In this document: positions 50,520-62,042 of the stretch, in pieces | Position numbering within the stretch: the first letter of the stretch is position 1 | How the letters are laid out: each line of letters begins with the position of its first letter | Source: Himantopus leucocephalus | Lineage: Eukaryota > Chordata > Aves > Charadriiformes > Recurvirostridae | Length of the DNA: 64,000 nt | Assembly (NCBI GenBank): GCA_003993805.1 | Contig: RSEF01000004.1 | Location: 10,601,803 to 10,665,802, forward strand | Direction: 5' to 3' | The notes under the pieces: model-generated | The model's input: the letters and a program-made list of their open reading frames with translations, nothing else | Databases searched by the model: none | Told to the model about the DNA's origin: nothing | Made by a program: the position numbers and the translations under genes

Positions 50520-51180
50520 AGGAATCCTGAAATAAGCTCCTGAAACATTGCTTACAGCAGAACTGTAAACTAAAAGGCACTGGAATAATAAAGATAAGGC
50601 TGTCCCATTTAGAAAGGGAAATTTCTACATTCTTGGGTAAACAGAGGGCTCTCATAAATCGAGCAATGCCTTTTAGAGCTGTCACTGTGACTTGAGTCTA
50701 GATGGCCCATTGTGTTTCCTAAGAAACTTACTTAAAATATTTACTGTAGAATTGTTTTAGCAAGAATGATGAATAAATTTAACTCTTTTTAACAAAATAT
50801 TTTGTTAAAAAGTATGCTTTTCATGAAGTTCCTTTTAATATCTGAATAAACACGACTTGTAAGGCAACTGAATCATGGCTTCCGGGCTCTGTATTTACGT
50901 ATGTGTACAGAGATTACAAACACACACAAATCAGCCTTATTTGTACTCTACAACTAGGAAATTTATAGGAATCACTTTATTTTAATCAAAATCTGCAACA
51001 TGCAACTCGCCATCCTCTTCTAATGACAGTCACACAATGACCCTAATGACAAGCGCCATAGTTAAAAACTTTCATTAAAAAAGTTGTGATGATTCTGCTG
51101 TACTTTATTTGCATATAAAAAAATTACCCATTTGACACTCATATTGTTGAGTGGAGGATCTAAGAAAATAGCATGAAACA
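50520..51180. promoter_or_regulatory. Candidate conserved non-coding block
   Basis: About 650 bp of repeat-free, AT-rich, motif-dense DNA. It includes TTATTTGCATATAA near 51108 (octamer), CTAATGAC twice near 51021-51050, TCATTAAAAAAG near 51073, and the 28-bp palindrome at 50785-50812. It has no open frame of note. The texture is that of a deeply conserved enhancer. Conservation was not checked. Confidence 0.4.
50785..50812. repeat. Perfect 28-bp palindrome
   Basis: CTTTTTAACAAAAT (50785-50798) is followed with no spacer by its exact reverse complement ATTTTGTTAAAAAG (50799-50812). Every one of 14 base pairs matches. The arms hold TTAACAAAAT, resembling a forkhead/HNF1-type half-site. It could extrude as a small cruciform. 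Confidence 0.9.
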
Positions 51181-54100
51181 TCACATCAAAAAGGGGGAAA
51201 AAAAAGAACAGCACGAAAACCGGCATTGTTTGCACGCTGAGCTTCTGACAGTGTTACAGAAGACACACAAAAAGCAGCAAACAGAAGCAGAGTTTCAGGA
51301 ATAAGATGAATGTAAGGAGGGAATGGAGAAAGTACTGACCCAAGCAGCAAAAAGAATAGCAAAGATCATGAGACCATTTCAAGTCAGCTTCAGTTGTAGG
51401 TATAGGTCTGTGTAACTTAATTTTTATTTTTTTTACCATCTGACAGATGTTTGATGACCAATGAAAAAATCATCAACAATGTCAGTCCAGCCCAGAGTGA
51501 ACAGAACAACCCATCAGAAGTACTTCAGCCATGACTAGCACACTTCTTGGCAGACTCATTAGAGATTAAGCATTCCAGAGGCAGAACAGAAAAATTCATT
51601 CTTAACCCTGGAACGGTTCAGACAGTGTATGTGGTGTATGGATAAAACATAGATATTTAAGTATGTTTTGCAGGGTTGGGTTTTTCTCCCACAGAAGCTA
51701 GGGATTGCAGTCTATAGCTGTATCAATTCCACTTTCATATTCAGTAAGTTCACTTTTACAGAAAAATCAAGTTTACAGTAAAACTTCCAAGCTTAATATT
51801 ACAACGAGAAACACTGAATATGTAAGACTACTTTCTGAAAAATTGTATTATCAAGAAAATGTTACTGATCATTACTTTTTTTTTCTTAACCCGCAAAAAA
51901 CCACTTCTATAAATGTATTCTTTTTAATCAGTTAATTCCTACTCAAGCTACTTGTTTTGCTAAAAAAACACATTAAATTAGTCTTAAATGCATGTGCATA
52001 ACTTGAGACCTGGTCATCATTTCCTCTTCTATTTTTATTACACAAAAATAAGCACTTTTGTGTTTGTGCAGAAAAAACTCTCAACTTTAATAACACAAGT
52101 TACATTTAGCAGATAACAGTATTTAAAACTCACTGTCCATTTACGTTGTTTTACAACACAAAATGCCGCTTCTGAAGTAAATATTTTATATTTGTTTAAT
52201 GAATTTTTAAAATTATAAGCCTTGTCAAAAAAAAAAAAAAGAGTCTTATAAATGGGAAATCCACAACAGTTAGTAATGACATAATGTGTTCTGTCATGAG
52301 AAAATGATAAAAGGACACTTATGTGCAATGATTTTTTTTTAACTCCTCAGAAACATTCGCGGAAGGGAATTTATATATGAATAATCTGCTCTGTAATGAA
52401 CAAAAGAACTCTTCTGCATTGTAATTATAAAAATACAAACAGCTTGACCATGAACACAATGACCTCTATCACCTTTAGTTCAGTAGCAGCCAGCCTCTGT
52501 GTAATTTCTATAAGACAAATACAGGCAATTACAGAAATAAATAGTGAGTACCAGTCAAAATCACAGACAAAAAAATAGCTTAAGATAAAGCTAAAAATTG
52601 GGAACGTTTATCAATAACTTAAAGCTTTTCAAAAGTTGTAATTATGAAGTATTTATCCTAGAAGCACTGTAATTTGAGAAATTCAGAAGTGAACTGCACT
52701 CTAATCAAATATATTGGAAGTGCACAGTTAAAGTATCTGAGCAACCTTAATTCTGTCCCCCACCAGAAGGGCTTCCTACATAATGGTCCTCAGGGGATAT
52801 ATGCAACAACTATGCATTTGACAGACGCAATGAATTTTATGATACTGGCATAAAAGAAACTTTTTAAAACTTAATTATTTTCTCTCACAGAGTAAGCATT
52901 GGGGCCCATGGTGGCAGACTCGCCTTTATTATCATAACTTGTCCAAATCTCTTCAAGGAGTTCAAAAGGGCTTAAAGGCTTAGGAGGTGGGAAACTGAGG
53001 TGGATTTTTGAAAAACACCTGCTGCTGGATTAACTCTTTTCCTAACAAAGCCAAGACTGAATAACATCTTATAAATACTGTCTCCAGTTCCAATGGGAGC
53101 AGACTGGTTCTCTTTGAAAATCCAGGCCTACCTGTGGCAACTTTTGAATTCTGACTCAAACCTGCATCAACAAGACCAAAACTCTTTCAATAGTGTTCTG
53201 ACAATTGTTTAGAGCTGCTGTGAAACCGCCAGGAATTTAATCCAACCCCTTGTGACAATTCCTGCTGATCTTGTAACTGGCGTTCAACATTACTCTGAAA
53301 TTGCAGAAGTGATTGTTTGATAATATACAGGAAGAAGGGGGAAGCATAAGAGGTCTTGATCCCTTCCAAAGCACAAGAACCAAGACCATTGCCTCTATCT
53401 CAGCGGGGAACAGAGGAACAGCAGCTTGCTTTGGAAGAGTATGATGTACGGGAGACAGCGTAGGAGAGACAGACAGGAAGGATTTGCCCACACAAACAGG
53501 GAAGTGGCAGCTGAAGTTAAATACACTGCCCAGCAGGCACTGGGACTAGCACGCAGCTCGCTCAGGGTCATGTTCACCTTGAGTTGAGCTCATGTTCCAC
53601 AGCGTAATAGCTCCTACTCCTGCCCACAGAGCAGTCCTTCCAAAGGCTACGCCTCATGTCACGTTCTAGATGATAGCCACACACAGTTGATGCTATCTCT
53701 TTGTGAAATCTGAACTGGCCCTCCAAACTGCAAAAGGCAGCACGGTAAAAAACTACACCTCTGCTTCTCCAAGTTCTCCATGGTTCCACTTCAAAAGAAC
53801 CCAACTCACGAGCACTGCTGGATATTTTTCAAAGATTGAGTTTCTTTCAATCTGTGAATTTCCAAAAGGTATTATGCTTGTGAGAAGGTTCGGAGCTAAG
53901 ATAATGTTATTTTGTTCTTCAGGAAGGAATTTCAAGGAAGGTAGGAGCTAAAACCAGGAAGGGAAACAAAAATAATGGTAACAATCACCCCTATGTTAGT
54001 GGTCTCAATTTGACAAGGCCATACGGAAGTCAGCAACAACTAGATCAAGTTTTGGTTTTATCATCAGTGATTTACATTGTAATTTAGAACCTTTCTAAAA

Positions 54101-54289
54101 CTGGGGGTTCTTGCTAGGTCTTAGAAGAAGCAACTTGCCTGAGACTACACACAAGATCTTTTAAACTGATTTTCATATATTATTATTTTGTAATACTGAA
54201 ATTCAAGTATTTGGCTTGCTTTTTATGACTTTTCTATCACAATGACATGCACTGTACATCTCTACTGAAAACTGGCTTGCTAGGCCTTT
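51181..54289. other. Unique DNA, no gene seen
   Basis: A moderately GC-richer patch (53230-53800) carries several overlapping minus-strand frames of 60-84 codons with no domain. An A run lies at about 52228-52240. No gene or repeat family was recognised. Confidence 0.45.
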
Positions 54290-55440
54290 CATGCAGAGTT
54301 ATGACATTAAAATCAGAGAATGCAGGTCCATGCTTCATGATGAATTCCATGATGAATTAGTACACTTTAAAAATAAACCTAAAATTGCAGCTGTAGATTT
54401 CTACAGTTCACAGTGTGGATCTATTGTTCTTGCTGGAGCACTAAATGTGATCTCTACTACCTCTTTTCCCTATCCAGTTACTGCAGGTGTTTCCAAACTT
54501 TGGGATATTTCCTTCATGTAGATGCTCTACACATATATTCACATTATTTACACCTGTTCCTAGTTTAATAGTTTCTAATTTGTTAATTTCAGGCATTCAT
54601 TGTTGATCAGAATCCAACATGTAAATGTATGGGAGCTGCTTCCATTAATGAGCTCAAGAATCTTTTATAACAGTGACACCAATAGGGAGAACAATAGACA
54701 GAAAGACCAAACTAAGTCCTCTAACATGGAGTTAATCATCTCCTTTGTCCTCTCACCTTCCGGGGCGGGGGGGGGAGCCTACGTTAACGTAGAATTTTAT
54801 TTTCTCTTACATCGTACTCAGATTAGGTGCAAGTAATTTCTACACAATTTACTAATTTCTCTCAAGAAAGAGTATCCAAAGTCCTTGTAGAGAGTGGAAC
54901 CTGGATGGCATTGGAAAATAAATTTTAAGTCATGTACCTTATGGAAACCAACCAATGTGCCTTTACCTCTAAGTGAAGTTTCCAGGTGTCGTCATCACCA
55001 GATTATTACCTGGGTTACTACACTAGACCGTCAGATTGCACCCTCTAAATACTTGTCCAAAGAAGGTCAAACTACAATTGAAAATATGGAGTTCTACTAA
55101 TCAGAGTCAAGTTTCTGATACGCAGCCTATGATATTATGCATAATACTGTTCTTTATGCAGTGTCTTTTACATCATCTAATAGAAGTAAAAAACATAATG
55201 AAATATTGCAAAACTCATTTTAGGAGGTAGCATCCCACTCTACAGTGGGGGTAACAGGTAAGAAATTAGTATGCTACTGGGATTACACTGCTTCCAATAC
55301 CCCGTTAAATCATTTAAAGGTAGATGAAAGACCTATTCCTATCTTGGACTGTCTTAAAAATGGGACATTAATGAGACTTGACTTACTTGATAACTCTGTC
55401 TACCCAAAATATTCTTGCCTCCAGTGAGAATTGCTGGTAC
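54290..55440 (+). other. Unidentified segment with protein-like short frames
   Basis: Four plus-strand frames (54291-54521, 54600-54836, 54894-55100, 55245-55427) follow one another. Two of them, the first and last, have balanced, non-repetitive amino-acid composition, for example GKKLVCYWDYTAS near 55251. They do not share a phase and no family was recognised. The segment could be a decayed retroelement, a pseudogene or coincidence. No function is assigned. Confidence 0.25.
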
Positions 55441-55619
55441 TGTGAACTAAATAAATTGGATTAGGAGTTTTCAGGTAGGCATCCAGAATATGATAAATAA
55501 TAATAATTAAAAAAAAAATCACTTGTGGACTTACAGTCATACCTAATTTTCTGATTTATTGTATCCTCTATTACTATATCATTTGCTCAGTAAAAATCAA
55601 GACCTTTCACCCTGCTACC
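55441..55619. other. Unique DNA, no gene seen
   Basis: AT-rich with an A run at about 55510-55518. Nothing was recognised. Confidence 0.5.
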
Positions 55620-55828
55620 ACAAGAACTCTTCATAAATACACACTTAAACAATAAGCATGATACTAATCCTGGCCACTAAAGGAAGAGTTGCTTTCTCTG
55701 TCCTTTCAGATCCATTAAACTANTACAAGAACTCTTCACAAATACACACTTAAACAATAAGCATGATACTAATCCTAGCCACTGAAAGGAAGAGTTGCTT
55801 TCTCTGTCCTTTCAGATCCATTAAACTA
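55620..55828. repeat. Direct duplication of about 104 bp around a single N
   Basis: 55620-55722 and 55725-55828 are near-identical (two substitutions and one 1-bp indel seen), separated by an N at 55723 and one T. Copies this similar, abutting a lone N, are best explained as two haplotypes or overlapping contig ends laid side by side rather than a true tandem duplication. Confidence 0.85.
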
Positions 55829-58290
55829 AGGGGAGGCAGCCAAGAATCTTTCTGAACCCATGGGTCTCACATGTACCACTGAGCTATAAATATTTTCCAT
55901 GTACAAGGTTCAAGCAGCAGTAGTTCGTAATAAAAAGCTGCATTCCCAACTGCATTTTAATGGGATCTCCAAACTTCACTGCTGTTGATGGGCTATCATC
56001 ACATGAAAGTTCCGTAACATGAACTAAAACAACGTGATGGGTTGCCACTGTCCTTGAAACCTGCCTCCTCTTCCGTTCTTTGTAAGCAGGCCGCTCACAC
56101 AGCCACACACAGCCCTCTATCCATCCACAACTGCATTCAGAGCTCACCAATACTCATATGCAGCAAGGTCAGAATTTTTTTTTTAACATTCTTTGATTAA
56201 TGCTGAGAGCTGCAGCATGTTTAGACAGGGTCATGACCCCAGGCATCCATTTAATCAAATTTCTCTGCTGCTTGTCCCAGTGGAGCCATCGCAACAAGAA
56301 ACTCTCTCAATGAAAAAAAAAAGGGGGGAAAGAAAAAGAAAAGGAAAAAATGCACACTTCACATCTCACATTGTTTACACGCTGTTAAGTAATTATTTCA
56401 CTCTTCGACCCCCACTGGCCATCAACAGACAAGTCACCTCCTTGGAGATTCTGAAAAGCTTATTCAGCTGTATATAATTCATTTTGTCTCTTTCCTTCAT
56501 TGTGAAGCTAACTGCTTAGCTTAAAGACTTCTTTGTGAATACTTAAGTACATGGTGTCCATGCTAATGATCTCACTAATTATAAGCGTATTTATCATATA
56601 CAAAGTGTTCTCAGCTATTCTTTCCCAAAACCATCTTCGGCTATACCATGCCAGCAGTTTCTCACCACGTATTTACCCAAACAAATGGGCACCACTCACA
56701 TGTGCACATTACCTTTCCATGAAATTCTGTCATTACCTGAGTGACCAAGCAAGTTGTTCAATATTTGCTCAAGAGTTTTCAATAACGCTCTGATCTTTTA
56801 TGCAGCTCTTCTCCAGGGCAAAGTGCAGAAGCGAGCCTGGCAGGTAATAAAGAATTACAGTTTGCCTTTATCTAATAGCTCCATCAGTCAGAGTAACAGA
56901 GTTGGATAAAATGGTAACCTATTCACCCAGTTCTTCTTAATTGCTACCCTACAACGCAAAAAGAAAAGTAGGGGCAAGAAAAAAGTTTTTTTCTAATTGC
57001 AGTTCAGAAATTAGAGGTGAATGACTTGAAAGCTAAGCAAAAGCATATAACATCCCCATCTTCTAACTCAAATAAAAACTGACGGGAGAGTGCATTACAA
57101 CCACAAAACAAGTCTAAAAAAAAAACCCAAAAGATAAACATATTTGCAAAACCTCTGAATTTCTGATGAGAAGGACTGTGAGTTTAACTCCCATTGACTT
57201 CAGAAGCCTGATAAAAATTTTGACAGAAACAACCAGTTTCTCCCCTACAGTGGCATTCTTGCATCTGTAGATTTAGATTATCAGCAATACAATATTAAGT
57301 CTTCTGTATCTTTCTAGATAAATAGTCCTGAGCAAGGTTAATTTCTTTACCATATTAAATTTAAATATTTAAAACAAACGTCAAAGATTTTCTGAAAGCA
57401 AATTCCACAATTAAAATCAAAACACACTCTTATAAAGCTCTCAAAAGCTGTATTGTACAGAAAGAGCAACTGGGAGGAAAAAGTTGTAAAATATCACACG
57501 CATCTGACCTTTGATTTCTTCAGAGCTTACAAAAATACGCTTATTGAAACTTGGGTGAAGCTTTCTGTTTATCTGCCTTTGACATGCTCTCTTACAAAAC
57601 ATTCTGAGTACTCTTGCAATGTCGCTTTTAACTGCTAACTGGTTTTCTTGTGAAATGGAAGAATTGCAATACTAGGTCTGTGTAAAACCAGCAAAGCATT
57701 ACCTTCCTTTTTTAAAAAAATCTAAAAAAAACAATAGAGAAACTTATCATACTGTAAATGTGAACAAGATTCTACCCACTCAATGGGTTACTGAATGGCT
57801 TATACAGAGAGGGATCTGGATGAAAGTGCGGGTTGTGACTCAGCCTCCACAGGATGGGAATGGTACTGCCTGCGGGAAGCACTCAGCAGCAAAAGTCGTT
57901 TAGTCTGCCAGATTCCCCATGTAGTCATTGTACCTGTGGAAAACTGATGTAAACAAACACACAAAAACAAACCACACACTGAAACACACTACTGAACCAG
58001 ATTGTAACGGTTTAAATCAATTTCTTACGGCTGTGATTAAATGAAATGTAAAGTAACGAGATATAAGGCTCAGGATGTGCCCAGCCTGTTCTAGGTGGAG
58101 ATATGCTTTCACGCATTTTATTATTATATGGGAATTTCTGTATTTGCAGTTCAGAACGGTTATCTTTTGCTATCCATGACACCCTGCAGATAAAAACAAC
58201 TCTTAACAGCAGACTCTGACACAACACATGGGCGCTTGCCAACTTCAGGCTAAACTATAACAACCAAAACCTCCAAATATCTTTTTGCCT
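55829..58290. other. Unique DNA, no gene seen
   Basis: A purine run at about 56309-56350 (A10, G6, then AAAG-type) accounts for a lysine/arginine-rich stretch in one frame. No gene, RNA or repeat family was recognised. Confidence 0.5.
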
Positions 58291-58350
58291 TGGAACTTGA
58301 TGATCTTTAAGGTGCCTTCCAACTCTAACCAATCTATGACTCTATCATTG
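58291..58350 (+). mobile_element. CR1 LINE 3' tail fragment
   Basis: CTTGATGATCTTTAAGGTGC followed by CTTCCAACTCTAACCAATCT and the octamer-like end ATGACTCTATCATT matches the CR1 3' terminus ('TGATCTTTAAGGTCCCTTCCAACCCAAACCATTCTATGATTCTATGA'-type) in forward orientation. Only about 60 bp survive. The upstream sequence is not CR1-like. Confidence 0.85.
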
Positions 58351-60649
58351 TGGAAGACAATGTTCATCTGTACGGATAATGGTAAAGGTAGGGTTTAATA
58401 CCTGTGACCACAGATGTCAAAGGCCACAGAAAACTATTGTGATTACCTGGTCTAGTGTATTGAACAACGCACTCTTACAATATCACCTAAAAATATGATC
58501 ATGTCTATTGACTGAAGTCCCTTCAGATATAAACAAATCTCAGTAGATTCAACATACTTCTCTCACAAAACTCTCTCCTCACTTCTCTACTTACAAAACT
58601 CTACTGACTTATGAAATTACCTAGTTCTCCATGTACACATTTGTAAATATCATAGCATTGTTAATGTATGAAATATTAATACCTGAAATAATGTGTACAT
58701 ATTATTACGTAAAAAAGTGTATGTAAAAAAGACCTGAAATCTGTACCGTATCAACACATAAAAGATGCCATACAACTATTACTTATCTAGTTATTGAACT
58801 ATTAGCCATTTCTCACAAAACTTTTATTCAGCATGATCCAAACATCTTCGCCTTGGATTAGAAACCTAAGTGACCTACGTTATTTTCCTTGAGACAGATA
58901 CAGATAGACAGATACAGAAACTATTAGGTACTTCTTCCACTCAAAACCAGTTATCTTGGCTTTATCTGTATCAGCTTCCTCTATTTCAATTGTCTATTTC
59001 TCAGATTTTTTTCTAGCTGCCATTCATGTATTTTCAAGAGTATCCATTTCTGCAGCAATAACCTCTGCATTACAGTGTAACCACAAAGGAGCTAAGAGTC
59101 TACTTTCGCTCGAGACGCANAATACGAAGGTTATGTTACTGAAGCATGCACAGATTTCTTACTAACAATGGATACATCCAAATACTAAGTTGAAATCAAC
59201 TCTTCATACTTAAAAAGATGGTGAGGTTTGAGGGGGGGGGGTGTGTGTGTCTTTTTTTGAGTTTTTTTTTTATTGGATATCAGCCATCTCAGTAGTATTT
59301 ACCATTTAAATTTCTTTTGAACCCAGATAATCTTTCAAATAAAAGGACCTTATATATATAACTTTTGTTAGAATAGGAAATCATCACTGATATAAACTAA
59401 CTTTAAGAATAATGGATAATTTAAAAAACCTTGTCCCCTTACGTTCACAAATTACCTACTGCTAGAGAGAAACATTCTCAACTGAATTATTTGATATTCA
59501 TCAGTATCTCCAGAGAATTACTGACATGCACATGAACAGTAAAATGGCACTCATATTGTGTAAATTGCACCTGAATTGTTGAAATGTATGATTCACACAC
59601 TTGATGAATAAATTAATGAAACATTAGTTTTAAAGTATTATTTTCCTTGCATTTTATGATTTGTTGAACTAAAAATTATGGAATTTATCAACTAACATAC
59701 TACTTACAATGCATGTAACTACTTGACATTAAATCCTTTGGTTTCTATGATGTTACCTAATTTAAAAATTGCTTTAGTTGATACTATATTCTAATAAAGG
59801 CAAAAAAGTAATTTGTGCTTCTTACTCTGAAAAACTATTCATGAGTAAGTGTTCAGGTGGGGGGGAAGCAACAAAATTTAACAATCAGATATGTCAAAAA
59901 ATCCAAAAAATACTCAGCAGTAATTATAACTAGTATTAGAAGCTTAAGGTTTAGTTCATTTTTTAGTTTTCTTTTTTTCTTTTTGTTGTCTGGGGGAGGT
60001 TGTGGTTTGTTTGGTTTTGGTTTTGGGGTTATTTTTTTAAGAAGAGCTCAAAAATAAAACCCCCAAACCACCCTTTATTCTTTCAATATGACAGACAATA
60101 ATCAATTTTCAACTATGTATTATAGCACAGTTGTTGGACTGTACTTTCTTTAGCAAGGACAGAGCAAGGATCACCTACAAATAAAACATGTTCTGTCACA
60201 GTAAAAGCTGTCCTCTATGGGTCATTTATGTATTCCTCATGTATAATATATTACCCCTCTCAGAAGACAAGAAATTGTAAAAGAGTTTTCAGAAAGAAAA
60301 CTAAAAAGGAAGAAGTGTAGAACACTACGTGTTATTTACAGACTGCTTGCAAATACATGGAAAAACTAAGCAATTCAGTATTCTCTGGCTACTGCCATAT
60401 TGCATTTATGCTTGGTATTGGAAAAATCTCAAACTCTTACCATTAAGGGGCAACCCACTTCTTCCCCGGCACACAGATGGTGATCTTTCTTAAGCATACC
60501 CAAGAGGTGATATAGCATACAAGGCATAAAGGGGAATGGCATGGGGCAGATGCCACCAAACATAACGGTCTGCTCAGAACACAGAATGGGAGGAAAGAAA
60601 CTAAAATTTTGTGTCTGGAGCAGAATGAGCTTTCATACAGGCTACATGT
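58351..60649. other. Unique DNA with low-complexity tracts, no gene seen
   Basis: A lone N sits at 59120, with no duplication visible around it. A short CAGATA/GACA repeat lies at 58893-58918, a G-run/GT/T-run tract at 59232-59271, and a T- then G/T-rich tract at 59961-60038. No gene was recognised. Confidence 0.55.
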
Positions 60650-60960
60650 TCATTGCATAGCTTGCTGTTGTTAGGTACTGCTTAAAAGCGACATGGCATA
60701 ACATACTTATGATAATTACATTATTAAGATCTTGTTCTCAACTGCTTTTATGAAGATAGCAATATTATCATACGGTTAATATTTTGCATTCCTGCAAATT
60801 TCTAATAATTAAAATAAAAATTTTCCACCTCTAGTGTCTGCTTCCATCTTAAGTTTGTGATAGAAGCAGGGGAAAACAGGTTATTTCTTCCATATTAATA
60901 AAACGTAAGCCTTTTATTGCAAAACTTTAGCATCTCCATATACTGAAATATGGAAAGAAA
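60650..60960. promoter_or_regulatory. Candidate conserved non-coding element
   Basis: Repeat-free, AT-rich and motif-dense DNA (ATGATAATTACATTATTAAG near 60709, TTCTAATAATTAAAATAA near 60800, CCATATTAATAAAACG near 60889). No open frame. Its enhancer-like texture is inference only. Confidence 0.3.
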
Positions 60961-61198
60961 CTTCCAAGAAACTTATTGAGTCATGGAAATACATTAACTC
61001 ATCCTCTGCAACTTCACATAAATATAATCAAATTATTTAAGCTTTTGAGTAAATCTGGTATTCTATATGCTAATTATATGAGATCTAAATTATAAACATT
61101 TTCTATGTGTTAGAAATCAGTTTGTATTTTCCTTGTTAGGTTATATAAATTTTAAAATAAAAAAAAAAACTAAACCCAAATTACTATTGTCTTTCCAG

Positions 61199-61368
61199 GT
61201 AGTCCTGTAAAACAAACAGTCTGGGCAACACCACTGGATTTCAACATCACATCATGGGACATTGGTAGTACCTCATCTGCCACTTCCTTCCAAGGAGGTT
61301 CCAAAGGAACTCAAATCAAAGGAAAAAGCAGTATTTCAGGACTTCTCTCAGGATTACAGTGCTTCACT
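61199..61368 (+). CDS. Candidate internal exon (unproven), unidentified
   Basis: A 170-bp segment lies between a good acceptor (pyrimidine-rich TTGTCTTTCCAG ending at 61198) and a good donor (GTGAGTG from 61369). It stays open in one frame: two bases and then 56 codons, starting SPVKQTVWATPLDF and ending SGLLSGLQCFT. There is no ATG in frame, as allowed for an internal exon. The end, SSISGLLSGLQCFTVSV if read on, loosely recalls the last strands of fibronectin type III domains, but the segment is too short for a whole domain. No gene was recognised, and no partner exon is certain. It may be chance. Confidence 0.25.
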
Positions 61369-61860
61369 GTGAGTGTAACCAACGCTTTTACTTACTTTTT
61401 GTGTAATTGTACAAAAAGCAGTGTATTTATATACTGCAACACAAAGCAATTTAAAAGGGCAGAGCAACTGTAGGGTTCTTACCCTAAAATTATAATACAG
61501 AATTAAAGATAAAAAAATAAAGTGAAGTCTGGGCAAAACACAAAAAAATATTAAAATGAAAATAATTTGAAAGCTATTCATGGCTCAAAGAGTTGCACAA
61601 ACAGCAGTAAATAAGAACTAGCATTAACATTCATGAACACAAGTTTAGCTCTCCATACATAATGACTACAGTAATATATGCGTTCTCTTTATTATCCAAT
61701 TGTATTTGTAAATAACCTAGTCCTTATTGTCTTATCTTTTTAATCTTTCTCCTATCAGTCTCTAACTATAAAATACATTTTCACCAACACAGAGGAACAA
61801 AACCAGAATCCTGTTACAATTTTTCATTGAACCGCACTCAACAACTTGTTTCTCACCAGT

Positions 61861-62042
61861 TTAAGCTCTTGCATGGTCCACAGCCGCACTGTCCAGAACA
61901 CGCATGCCCATGAAGTTAGAAATGCTAGCAATAGGTCCAGCTGTTATGAAAAAAGAAAAGTTCTCCAGCACCGACGGAAGATAGTCAGTCACCTGGATAT
62001 GCAGTGAGCTTGGGATACAGATCCCTAATAGCACTGATGAAG
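61861..62042 (-). CDS. Candidate terminal exon (unproven), unidentified
   Basis: On the minus strand a strong acceptor (TGCTTTCTTCCTCCCACAG) ends at 62043. The following frame runs 59 codons to a TAA at 61861-61863, from SSVLLGICIPSSLHI to DSAAVDHARA. It is GC-richer than its AT-rich flanks and contains two hydrophobic stretches (VLLGICIPSSL and FSFFITAGPIASI). A minus-strand AATAAA lies about 170 bp further on (TTTATT near 61688, plus strand). No family was recognised. It could be a terminal exon, a pseudogene fragment or chance. Confidence 0.2.

Noticed and set aside
54325..54350. Two tandem CATGATGAATT words
   Set aside because: Only two 11-bp copies. Too short to call a repeat array, and plausibly chance.
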